Part shown: positions 24,977-33,470 of the stretch, piece after piece
Layout of the letters: the number at the start of each line of letters is the position of its first letter
Position numbering within the stretch: the stretch's first letter is position 1
Assembly: GCF_042477335.2 (NCBI RefSeq)
Contig: NC_091245.1
Coordinates: 29,584,501-29,648,500, forward strand
Length of the DNA: 64,000 nucleotides
Source of the DNA: Ovis canadensis
Taxonomy: Eukaryota > Chordata > Mammalia > Artiodactyla > Bovidae
Direction of reading: 5' to 3'
Position numbers and translations under genes: made by a program
Notes under the pieces: model-generated
The model's input: only the letters and a program-made list of their open reading frames with translations
Databases searched by the model: none
Told to the model about the DNA's origin: nothing

Positions 24977-25061
24977 GTAATCATGAAAGGCTTTTGCTTC
25001 ACTTGAATGTTCACAAGTGTCTCGCCTTTCAGGAGCTGCACAGTAAAGGTCCCAAAATACG
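24977..25061 (-). CDS. SSBP3: SSBP3 coding exon 4 (end of LUFS domain)
   Basis: 85 bp: the last base of Cys64 and residues 65-92, [18 protein letters not shown] followed by [10 protein letters not shown]. The acceptor is GACTTGCAG behind a T-rich tract and the donor is GTGAGT, so intron 4 is phase 0. This completes the conserved N-terminal domain; the Pro/Gly-rich transactivation region begins in the next exon, outside the window. Asp in RRDTCEH supports SSBP3 over SSBP2, which has Glu there. Confidence 0.97.
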
Positions 25062-25269
25062 CTGCAAGTCGAAAAATAAAATAAGATCAGGTTACTAATT
25101 ATTACTTGTGTGCCCAATGGCAAGTGTACAATGCATGGTACTAACAGCACCAGGTCTCCCCAAGGCTCAGTCCTACCTTTTCAGCCTTCATTGGGCAAAC
25201 TCAGTCTACAAAACAAAATGGACCCAACCTCTTCTGACAGCCTGGCATTTGCAGTAAGAGCAATTGTTC

Positions 25270-25440
25270 TCACCCTTCAGGCACCTACTATGTGCATGCC
25301 CATGACACTGCTTGTAACCCCCAAGAGCTGTAAGGTGGGTGATTTTATTCCCACTTTATACACAGGACAATGAAGGCTCAAGCCCATTAGTGCAACACAC
25401 GCACGGATGCCCAAGGAGGACAGGTAGGAATCTGGGTGAA
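25270..25440 (-). repeat. MIR (reverse)
   Basis: GCACCTACTATGTGCATGCC, TTATTCCCACTTTATACACA: antisense MIR in intron 3. Confidence 0.6.
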
Positions 25441-25613
25441 AATCCATGCCCGTCTCATCTCTCATATGAACACCCCCACCTCCATCCCAAATGGCTGCAT
25501 TTCATTAAAGGATTAAATTGTCAAAGTCACGACTATGATTCATATACACAGAAACCTGGGTGACTCTGGCAATAAAGAGAATCTCCAGGTTCTTAACCCA
25601 GAGCCCATACCCT

Positions 25614-25736
25614 GGAGGCGTTTGGTGTGGTGTAAGGATCCTACCTGTAGGAGTGGGTGATGGGTCTTATGTGCTTTTGCTTTCTGAGAGAAGTTGTGTG
25701 GTTGGGGCTGGGGGTCTGGCCACCACAGACCCCTGC
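25614..25736 (+). repeat. Inverted repeat, left arm, intron 3
   Basis: About 123 bp whose reverse complement recurs at 26669-26791 with roughly 85% identity by eye. The shared core starts GGAGGCGTTTGGTGTGGTG and later includes GAGAGAAGTTGTGTGG. I do not recognise it as a known repeat family. Confidence 0.85.
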
Positions 25737-26440
25737 CAGCTCACCCACACTCTCACCTAGGCCCTCCCCCAAGGCATTCCTATATAAAAACCATTCCTCC
25801 CCTGCCCAAAGAACATAAATCCATCACCCAAAGGTGAGGTTATGGATGATCAAGTATCTTGTTTTTCCACAATGACATGAAGCCCACCCCCCCTCAGACA
25901 GCCACTTGTCCAGCAAAAGCAGGGTTGGGGGGAGATTTCCCAGCCTAACTCCCCTCTGTGATTTCTGTATGGTCACCCCAACCCTTTGCATTATGTGAAA
26001 ACAGACAGACAAATCCTTTGTCAACCAACAAAACCCTATACAAACATGAGGTCGTCAGTGGTATCAACAAGCAGCCTTAGAAACCCTCTCCAGGTCAAGA
26101 GCCCGAGGCCCAGGGATAGGAACTCGCCTGAAGGGTAAAGTGTGCACCAGAGCAGAGGTCTGACTCCTGGACCAGAGCTCCTGTCGTCATTATAAACAGC
26201 CAGCCCAGAAGAAACCATCTCAACTGCCAGTTCTATCTGTCAGCGGACAAGCATCTCACTCCAGGTGCGCGAGGAACGCAGCCTGGCCCTCTTCAGATCC
26301 GCTCCACCGCTTCCTCCCACTCCAAAGGCTGTGGTCATCTGCTCGGGCGTCAGTGTCAAATCACAGAGTCCCCACTGCCGGAGCCCGGCACGACACACTC
26401 TAGTTCCCAAGGCAGAGATAAGGTTGGAGAAGTTGTATAT

Positions 26441-26459
26441 GGGGGGGGGGGGGGGGGGG
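26441..26459 (+). repeat. G19 homopolymer run
   Basis: Nineteen consecutive G on the plus strand (C19 in the SSBP3 sense strand), in the loop between the intron-3 inverted arms. G-quadruplex-prone and length-unstable; the exact length may include assembly error. Confidence 0.9.
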
Positions 26460-26668
26460 TCGGTGCAGTGATTAAGCACAGAACAGGATAATCGGGGACT
26501 TTTATTAACTGTAGAGGGAGGACAGTCTACTCCTACTAACAGCAGAACATTCCTTTCTGTGCTCTGAGGCTGCACATATTTGATTAACTTCCTCTACATG
26601 CTACATTTCTAACACGACAAACTCCCTGGCCCCTTCTGAGTAATTTTTACTCATAAGCCTAAGTGTCT

Positions 26669-26791
26669 GCAAAGTCCGTGGTGGCCAGACCGGCCAGCCC
26701 CAGCCACACAACTTCTCTCGGAAAACAAAAGTGCAGAAGACAGGCCACCCACTCCTACAGGTAGAATCCTTACACCACACCAAACGCCTCC
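26669..26791 (-). repeat. Inverted repeat, right arm, intron 3
   Basis: Partner of the arm at 25614-25736, in opposite orientation, separated by 932 bp. In the SSBP3 pre-mRNA the two arms could pair into a long imperfect hairpin. Confidence 0.85.
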
Positions 26792-27777
26792 AACTCTGCA
26801 GTTGCGAGGTTGGCAGAAGTAATTAAAAACTCATCTTCTCTGCAGCAAGTTAGAACAGACACTTCATCCCCCTGCATCTCAAAGACACTTGAAACAGTAA
26901 CCCGAGCTGGCGGTCAGGTAAAAGTGCTAAGATCCCAAGATGGGGCACTGAACTGCAGCAAAATATCAAAAACCACTCTGCTCTCTTTTCCTTTTGAAAA
27001 AGATGTCAAAGACTCCACCGATCGGTCTCACAAAACACCCAAGTCTTACTCAAAGCAACTGCTCCCGCTAAACCTAAGCCTCCCTCCTGGGGGGCTGCAA
27101 ACCAGGAGCGGATCTCTGGTGGTCCCAGGCAGGCAGGGCCCAGGGGCCTGGGGAGAGGGTCACAGAAACAGCCCCCAACTACCAACGACAGGCATATGCC
27201 AGGTCTTAGTAAAATGAAACCTGGAGGTTTCAGGGCTATTTAGAGGGGTGGGGGTTTGGGGGCGGGAACATCCAGTCAGTCTGAATCAGTATCTTTAAAG
27301 GAAGTGGGAACCTCCTCTTGCTCTTTCTCAGGGTGCCTGGAAAAGGTACCCATGGATCTTTCTCTCAAAGTTTCGCTTATAGAGGAAAAAGGAAGGGACA
27401 GGCCAGTTGTAAAACAGACCTGGTATCCCAGCCACCGGTCCTGCCCCACCCCCACTCCCTCTAATTAAAGCAGCATGCAGAATTGACAAAAATCCTTTCA
27501 GGTTTTTTCCAAGTCCGTGCTTACTGCTTCAGAGTGAGATGTAAAAGTAAGGCATTTCTATTGCAACACTAGGCATGATTAGTAGGTTCTCACCAGTGGG
27601 AAAAGAGGAGGCAGAAACTTTATGCATCGACCTCTGCTGCCCTTTCCCTTTTCTGCCAGTCCTGGTCTGAGGGCCCAGAGGCACCCTGCTCTCTACAATG
27701 CTGAGGACTAAAGCACAGGGAGCCTGCTCCAGACCCCCTGTCTTTGTTCACTTGGACCCCGGGGGGCTCAGAACAAA

Positions 27778-27797
27778 ACACACACACACACACACAA
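27778..27797 (+). repeat. (CA)n microsatellite next to exon 3 donor
   Basis: Ten-unit CA run (TG in the transcript) about 18 bases inside intron 3 from the exon-3 splice donor. Confidence 0.9.
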
Positions 27798-27814
27798 AAC
27801 TATCACAAACTTAC

Positions 27815-27876
27815 CACCACCACGAGTGCAAAAACCCAGGCGGTTCTCCCAACGTGATGTTTTTTTCCCATCGAAT
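27815..27876 (-). CDS. SSBP3: SSBP3 coding exon 3
   Basis: 62 bp, residues 44-63 plus the first two bases of Cys64. It encodes IRWEKNITLGEPPGFLHSWW, the most invariant stretch of animal SSBP proteins. The acceptor is TTCTAG and the donor GTAAGT, so intron 3 is phase 2. A (CA)n microsatellite lies about 18 bases beyond the donor inside intron 3. The exon is too short to stand out as an open frame, but its junctions match exons 2 and 4 exactly. Confidence 0.97.
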
Positions 27877-28098
27877 CTAGAATGGAGAGAACAGAGACAG
27901 CTCAGGGCAGCAGAAGGAAGGGGTGGGCTGGGGGCTTCCCGGAGCCAAAAGGCTGTGAAGACCAACCAACAATAAATGCCAAAAGGTGATAAAAATTCAA
28001 AATGGTGACCACAGTGGCTGTTCCAGAAAACAAAGGCTTTAAGAACGATGGGGAGGAGGGGGTGTCAAGAACTGGATGACTGGGGGAGTTCCACTCAC
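27877..28098 (-). other. SSBP3: SSBP3 intron 2
   Basis: 222 bp, GTGAGT...TTCTAG, phase 0. Short intron between two invariant exons; no repeats seen. Confidence 0.94.
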
Positions 28099-28171
28099 CT
28101 CTGACAAGAAGGTCTGTGCAGACTTCTGTGCTCCTACGTGCAGTAAATATTCGTAGACATATAAAGCTAAC
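28099..28171 (-). CDS. SSBP3: SSBP3 coding exon 2 (LisH motif)
   Basis: 73 bp, residues 19-43. It opens with the last base of Lys19 and reads [19 protein letters not shown] followed by TFLSE. The acceptor ends CTCTCCAG and the donor is GTGAGT, so intron 2 is phase 0. The segment is the LisH dimerisation motif (first helix [10 protein letters not shown], second helix SAQTFLSE) of the LUFS domain shared by plant LEUNIG, yeast Flo8 and animal SSBPs. In SSBP proteins this N-terminal region self-associates and contacts LDB1. No frame lesions; third-position changes only relative to the expected protein. Confidence 0.97.
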
Positions 28172-29170
28172 CTGGAGAGTGGGCAGGGGGGCACAGAGAG
28201 AGAGGGAAGGCGTCAGATCACACTGGTGCTCGCTCCTGGACCGTACCAGCCGGCTTCCAACCCTGTCCGTGCTGTCCCATTGTGGCCCCGACCAGAGGTG
28301 AGCAGCTAGCTTGGTCCTGCCTGGGGCCAAGGGTGCGAGCAGTTAGGGGGTGGGTACCAGGAGACGCGTTTACTTCAAGCCGCGGGGGCTGAAGAGCAGC
28401 CCCCGAACTTGAACTTCCAAGTAGCGTCGGGACCAAACCCACCTAGGTCTCTCAAACTCGCAAACCGCCCGACCCCAGAGCCTCGCTTCTTTTCCCGACC
28501 TACTCCTTGCCACCAACCCACCCTCTCCCCAGTTTTGAGGGTCCGGGGAGACTCAGTCCTGGACTCCGGGGTGCTCCGCGCTCTGGAGAGGGCAGCAAAG
28601 CGCCGCCCTCACCACCTCCCCCCAAAACAACTGTCCCCCAAGCTAGGGCCAAGCCGGCGCCGCTGTCCCTGCCCAGCCCGGCGCCCCGGAGGGCGCGGGG
28701 CCGGCGGTGGGGCCGAGGGCAGGGAAGGCAGAGCGCTCCTGGCCGAACAAAGCCCCCGCCACGCACTCCTCAAGCCGCGGGCGGACAAAAGGAGCCTTCG
28801 GGGCTGCAAGAAGCCACGCGCCCCCTGCTCGCGCCCGGTGGGCAAAGTGCGGTCACCGCCGCGAGCTCCCCGGCCGGGGCGGATGCCCCGGCTGGCTCGC
28901 AGGACCTCGCCCACCCCTCTCCGCGGGCCCCCGCGCCCGGCACGCCCCGGGGCCACCAAATGCCCCCTCCCCGGCGGCGCCCCCCGACGCCCCAACCTCA
29001 GCCGGCTCCCAACAATGGGCTCTCCCACGCCGCCCGCCGCGGCCTCGGGAAGGGGCCAGGCTGGCGGCGCCGGGGCCCGGAGCGCAGCAGCCCCCGCCCG
29101 CCCACCTGCCTCCCACCACCCGCCCGCAGCCCGGCGGCGGCGCGGCCGCCACTTGGAAAATAGGGCTTAC
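28172..29170 (-). other. SSBP3: SSBP3 intron 1
   Basis: 999 bp, GTAAGC...CTCTCCAG, phase 2. Its first ~700 bp (the high-coordinate side) are CpG-island sequence, so regulatory sites inside the intron are likely. The long open frames on both strands here are a by-product of very high GC. Confidence 0.93.
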
Positions 29171-29226
29171 TTTTCCCGAGCCTGCCCGTCCGAGGGCACC
29201 GCCGAGCCTTTGCCTTTGGCAAACAT
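29171..29226 (-). CDS. SSBP3: SSBP3 coding exon 1
   Basis: Start codon at 29226-29224, then 18 codons plus two bases, encoding MFAKGKGSAVPSDGQARE and the first two bases of Lys19. The donor is GTAAGC (29170-29165), so intron 1 is phase 2. The ATG has A at -3 and T at +4, an adequate initiation context. This short basic N-terminus precedes the LisH helix of the LUFS domain and distinguishes SSBP3 from SSBP2 and SSBP4. The exon sits inside the CpG island. The alternative of a longer N-terminus is unlikely because the family starts at this Met. Confidence 0.96.
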
Positions 29227-29640
29227 GGTTTGCAGAGAAGAGGACGCCGAGCCTCCTCGCCGCCGCCGCCGCCGCTACCGCTCCGGCTGCTCCCGAGCTG
29301 CCCCCTCGCTCCCGGCCCCCTCCCCGGCGCTCGCTCGCACACTCGCTCGCGCTCTCCTCGCCGCGCTCCCCTCCCTCCCCCCCAGGCGCTGGCTCCGCGC
29401 TCTTTCCAGCTGTCAAAGCGTCAGCCCCGGCCGCGGCCCCATCGCCCTGGAACTCCTCCTGCGCCGGCTCGGCCTGGAGTGCCGGTGCCGCCGCCGCCGC
29501 CGCTCGCCCGCCGGCCCGGCTGCCCGCTGGCTCGCTCGCGCGCCCGCCCGCCCGGCTCCGCCTGCGCCGCCCTCTGCGCCTCCTGCACCGCTGCCGCCGC
29601 CGCCGCCGCTGGTCTACTTGGAGCTCAACCGAACGTGGCT
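29227..29640 (-). other. SSBP3: SSBP3 5' untranslated region (upper limit inferred)
   Basis: Roughly 400 bp of extremely GC-rich leader between the inferred start and the ATG. Contains three CGG/GGC tracts (near 29259-29276, 29487-29502 and 29593-29609) and one upstream ATG. No splice sites are evident in it. Confidence 0.6.
29413..29442 (-). CDS. Upstream ORF in SSBP3 leader, 9 codons
   Basis: The only ATG I find in the inferred leader. It reads MGPRPGLTL then TGA and ends 186 bases before the SSBP3 start codon. Its context is strong (G at -3, G at +4), better at +4 than the main ATG. If transcription starts upstream of 29442 it would be expected to reduce initiation at the main ATG, with reinitiation possible. 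Translation is inferred. Confidence 0.4.
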   Translation of the reverse strand: MGPRPGLTL

Positions 29641-29760
29641 ACCCCGGCGAGGGATCGAGGCGGGCGTCAACGTCCCGCGATTGATTGGTGCCTCGGCCAA
29701 TCTGCGCGCGGGGGCGGGCCCAGGGCGGCCCGGGAGGGACGCCCTGTCAGCGCCCAGCCG
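29600..29760 (-). promoter_or_regulatory. SSBP3 core promoter, TATA-less, CCAAT and GC boxes
   Basis: ATTGG at 29684-29688 and CCAAT at 29697-29701 form an inverted pair of NF-Y-type sites 8 bases apart. A GC box GGGGCGGGCC follows at 29711-29720. No TATA box is visible. CCAAT boxes usually lie 60-100 bp upstream of a start site, placing minus-strand initiation near 29600-29640. The start site is inferred, not seen. Confidence 0.6.
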
Positions 29761-30310
29761 CGGCAGTCCCCGCTGAGGCCGCCACCGAGGAGCCGCTGTC
29801 CCTGCTTCTGCGGGCGAACTGGGGGTGTCCGCGGGCGCGAGCCTGTTTTCTCTAGATGTAGGGAGAGGACGCGAATCGAGAAGGGGGAGCTCTAGTCTCC
29901 TGGCACCCGCGAAGAGGGGGTCCGACCCGCGGTCTCCGCGGCGTGGACCGCTGGGGAGCGGGTGGGGGGCGGGGGGCTCTGCGGCATAGTCGGAGGGGAG
30001 GGGGCGCGGACCCCTGAGCCGAGCACCGCCGGCTCCCTCCCGCCACGTCCCTCTCCCTTATCTGCCCCTCACCTCCCCCCGCCTCAGCCCGCGCCAGCCC
30101 AGCCCTGATCTCCCCCTCCCCCTCGCCTGCCCTTCCCGTGGGCTCCGACCCCGACCCCCTCCCCAGACTTCCACTCGCCCCCACCCTTGGCCGCCCCGCC
30201 CGTGGTCCTCCCTCTCGCCTAGTCTGGCTTCGGAGCGCAGGGCCCGGGGTTCCACGCTGGGAGCTGGGCGGCTCGAGCCGGCGCCGAGGCGCGCGGCTGC
30301 TCCTTTACTA

Positions 30311-32399
30311 GATCATTAAAATACTTTGGAAAACCCCAAAGTGGAGTCGCGCGAAAATGGCCCTTGGCCTGCTTTGGGGAACCTGGGGGAAGGGACTGAA
30401 GACTTGAGCTAAGAGAAGGGAGAGTGATTGATCCCAAATTTCCAAGGTCTGCCCGCCCTAGCAAGTTAGCCCCTCGGCTTCTCCGGGAGAGATGGTGCCA
30501 TTCCAGGGTAGAGGGGGCTGTCACCTGGGCGCCCCGCTGCGCGGAATACGCGTCACAGAAATCTGCAAACTTCAAATAAATGGAGCTAAATTGGGGAGTG
30601 GGGTACGAGAGCCAGCCGTGGGGGGAGGGGAAGCTTCCATTGTCAGTGACCCAGGTGTACAATGGGAAATTGAAGGGGGCTGGCAGAGTGACCCAGCTAT
30701 TTGCTCCTGACTCCTTTTTGCCCACGCCGAGAACCCGAGGACACACTGAGTGTCCCTCATTAGACACTCTTATGACGAGAAACCAACCAAACAGGGCAAG
30801 ACTCCCCCATTTTCAGACTGTTTTTAGAGCGCGGTTCTCTTTAAATGTGATAAAACACTGTCTCTTTAAAAGAGTCAAGCAGAAAAAGCTGTGTAAGCGC
30901 TGATTGGCTGCCTGTTTGGATACATCTTTAGGGGAGCCTTGAAACTGTTAGCCTAGGTTGATTTTTTTTTTTTTAACTGCGCTGTTCCAATAAACAAGTA
31001 ACGCCCCTCCCCCTAACATGCCTCTCACCAAACAATTAAAGGATAGGTCAGTGTCCTGGGGAAAACATGTTTCAAGTAGGAAAACTCAGAACTAGATTCA
31101 ACAAAATAAGGGATAATTCACTACCATTAAAGTTTGCTTATTTTGATTTGTCGATGAGAGAAGAAGGGGCTTTAAAAAGAAATGCCCCTGCAGCAAATAG
31201 ACGGCATTGGTTCAGGAAGGAGACTCTGGGTGCATTTTTGGAATAATGTTCTACTCAGTGTAACAGCTTCCCTAAATTAGAATACAGCCAGGCCCTACCA
31301 ATGACTCTGGACGCACTCTGTTCTCTGCTGGGACCTAGAGCTTGCAGGGAAAGGAGGTAGAAAAAAGAAAACACTCCTAGTCTCTGGTTGTCTGTGTGCT
31401 AGCTCCTAGTTTAAAGGTTGTTTTGTGAATGAGGGAAGCATGGAGGTTGGGAGGGACTTGAAATACAACGATAGGGGAGAGAAGGAAATAATTACAGTTA
31501 TTTTTCCCCCAGGCGGTTTAATTTAATAGGGCTAACTTAAGGTACCTTAGAGCCCACACTAATTAAATTGTCCTGCTCATACCCTTCCCCTGAACTTCTA
31601 TTTTTGATGGGCTAGGAATGGCCAGGAATGGCTTGTCAACAGACTGACTCACAAGAAGCCTGACTCATCTTGGGTCTGCAAGGCCCACAAATTATGAGTA
31701 TCATGAGTGTGGGTTAGGTCCTGGCTCAAGGAAAATACTGCCCTTCTCTGGCCCTGTCTCTATCAAGTTGGCCATGCTTTGTCAGAGTCAGGGTTGCAAC
31801 ACAGGTATATCTGTGCATCATTTTCCTCATCTGTCAAATGGGAAAGGGGGATCTTTAATATCTTTTTAGAGTCTGATGTTTTGTGACACTAAGATTTCCT
31901 TTCTATAGTTTTCTTTCCTCACACCCCACCCTGAAAAAAAGGACGAGTACCTCCTTCCAGAACAGGTGTGGCATGCGTTTGAGGAACCTGTGCCAGGCTC
32001 TCTGTCCCTGTGGTCTGCCCTTCCCTGGAACTTGACAGAGAATGTTGGTAGGTTGGTGGTGAAGCTAAAAGAGATAGTAGGAGGGCCCAGGCAGATGGAG
32101 AAAGGCAGGTGCCATAGCCTCCCAACCTGCTGGAGAGAGGGGAACTGATGGGTTCGCAGGAAGCAGGACCCCTCAGCAACCCCAGCACAATGACCCAGAA
32201 TGCAGTCAGATCAGAAGCAAACACCCTACCCAGGAAGGGCACTGTCTCTGTGGAGCAGCTGAGGGACTAACATGACAGGTGGGCAGAACTTGGAAATTTG
32301 GGAGCAATGGCTCTCTTCACTTGGGTCCTCCATCCATTCCCCCAGGCTACTTTTCTCTGTTGGATCTCCTAATATCTCCCAATGGACCTTTCCCCCGCA
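30311..32399. other. Proximal upstream region, non-repetitive
   Basis: No gene recognised. Contains GCTGATTGGCTG (reverse CCAAT) near 30899, TTTAAA-rich sequence, and TAATTA at 31489-31494 and 31560-31565 within an AT-rich patch. Upstream enhancers of SSBP3 are possible but unproven. Confidence 0.55.
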
Positions 32400-32750
32400 C
32401 CATCTTCCACCACCTCCTCTGGCCTGGTCTCTCTGCCTGGAGTGTCTCCCACCCCACCCCTCTTCTTTGATCATTCTTTAAGGCTTACATCCCCTCCAGT
32501 GCCTCCTCCATGAAAACTTCCCTGTTTTTCACTCCCAAATCCCTTTAACCCTCTGCTTGGTCTAGTTTTTTGCTTAACCTCCAGTAGCTCTCTGTTCATT
32601 CTGCCCATTGTTGTAGCCTTTTGTTTACTGTCTCTCTCCCCAGCCAGAGGTAGTGGTGGGGGAGTGGGAAGGAACCAACTCTGAGTCATCTGTGTCTCCA
32701 GCACCCAGCCCAGGTGTAATACCTGTATGCAGTTAACACTCCATGCCCAC
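32400..32750 (+). repeat. L2 3' region, tentative
   Basis: Degraded L2 phrases: TCTGCCTGGAGTGTCTCCCA, CCTCCTCCATGAAAACTTCC, CATCTGTGTCTCCAGCACCC. Confidence 0.6.
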
Positions 32751-32968
32751 ACCAGGGGCTACAGGGAGCAAGAGAGGAAAAAGTGATCCCATTCCCCAAA
32801 GTCACTCCGGCATAGGTAAGGAAATAAGAAATGGACACCACCAACAGTAAGATTAGATAGGATCACACCTCCAGCTTTGCCTGACCACCTAAACTACAAC
32901 AGCTTGGAAGTACTGTACTTTCAGTTCCCAGAATACACCAAGCTATTTTACACATCCTCCCTAGGCTT

Positions 32969-33037
32969 GTTCTTTCTTCCTTGCTCTCTATTCCTCCCTC
33001 CCCCCCTTCTTCCCTCTTTCTTTCCCTTCTATCTTTT
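32969..33037 (+). repeat. Polypyrimidine tract
   Basis: About 70 bases of almost pure C/T with a C-run at its centre; potential triplex-forming sequence. Confidence 0.8.
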
Positions 33038-33150
33038 CATTTAGGACATGTTGATTGAGCGTCTACTATGTACTGAGCACTGTTCTAGGAAGCGGGTAAT
33101 AAACCAGGCAAAATTCCATGGAGCTTACACTGCTGTGAAATCCTCTGCCC
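33038..33150 (-). repeat. L2 3' end (reverse)
   Basis: GTTGATTGAGCGTCTACTAT, GTACTGAGCACTGTTCTAGG, CCATGGAGCTTACA: antisense L2 end. Confidence 0.7.
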
Positions 33151-33329
33151 CCAAGCGTCTTCCTGTTACAGACTCCTAATATTCTAAAATTCAGCCTGGG
33201 AAAGCCATCCCAGGATGCCCTCTAGGAGCTCCTGGTCTGAGCCAGAGGTCCCCTGGAAGCCCCTCTGCCTCTCCTTAACCATGACCTTTGGTTGGCCGCC
33301 CCTCTGCTTCTCTCTGACCATGACCACTG

Positions 33330-33470
33330 TGCATGAGTGTGGTCTATGTGCATTGGCCCCACAGGAATGTGAGCACCTCTCCTCACGGTCAGGGAATGAT
33401 CTTCATTCCCCTGTGGACCTCCAGTACCCAACCACGGTGCTGAAAAGAACGGGACACGTGAGTATCTGAG
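33330..33470 (+). repeat. L2 3' end
   Basis: GGAATGTGAGCACCTCTCCT, GTGGACCTCCAGTACCCAAC: forward L2 end, degraded. Confidence 0.5.

Larger units (their letters stand above)
25062..27814 (-). other. SSBP3: SSBP3 intron 3
   Basis: 2753 bp, GTAAGT...GACTTGCAG. Holds a MIR fragment near 25.3 kb, a large imperfect inverted repeat (arms 25614-25736 and 26669-26791), a G19 run and a CA repeat close to the donor. No exon-like sequence was seen inside it. Confidence 0.93.
1..29640 (-). other. SSBP3: SSBP3 gene, 5' portion (exons 1-4; gene continues past left edge)
   Basis: Minus-strand gene span from the presumed transcription start (about 29640) to the left window edge. SSBP3 is a nuclear co-factor that binds LDB1 and stabilises LIM-homeodomain/LDB1 complexes; the family was first named for single-stranded DNA binding. 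Four exons join in frame (phases 2, 0, 2, 0 after exons 1 to 4) to give 92 codons. These end in AKAFHDY, the end of the conserved LUFS domain. The start MFAKGKG and the RRDTCEH segment fit SSBP3; as remembered, SSBP2 starts MYGKGK and has RRETCEH, and SSBP4 differs in the same places. The proline/glycine-rich remainder of the protein is not encoded here; I searched the minus strand of 1-24976 by eye for the next exon and did not find it. Exon calls are seen in sequence; the function is family knowledge. Confidence 0.95.
28390..30310. promoter_or_regulatory. CpG island spanning SSBP3 promoter, exon 1 and intron 1
   Basis: Dense CG dinucleotides and very high GC begin near 28390 and fall off near 30310. 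The flanks on both sides are CpG-poor. The island covers the promoter, the 5' UTR, coding exon 1 and most of intron 1, as is typical for a broadly expressed gene. Edges were judged by eye. Confidence 0.92.

Noticed and set aside
28853..29416. Minus-strand 187-codon frame overlapping the SSBP3 start
   Set aside because: It begins at TTG, not ATG, is out of frame with SSBP3 and is driven by GC-rich composition.
28409..29776. 455-codon plus-strand open frame across the CpG island, with two other long overlapping frames
   Set aside because: Low-complexity Pro/Ala/Arg composition and simultaneous open frames in several phases and on both strands are explained by extreme GC content. The frame runs antisense across SSBP3 exon 1 and its promoter and resembles no protein I know.
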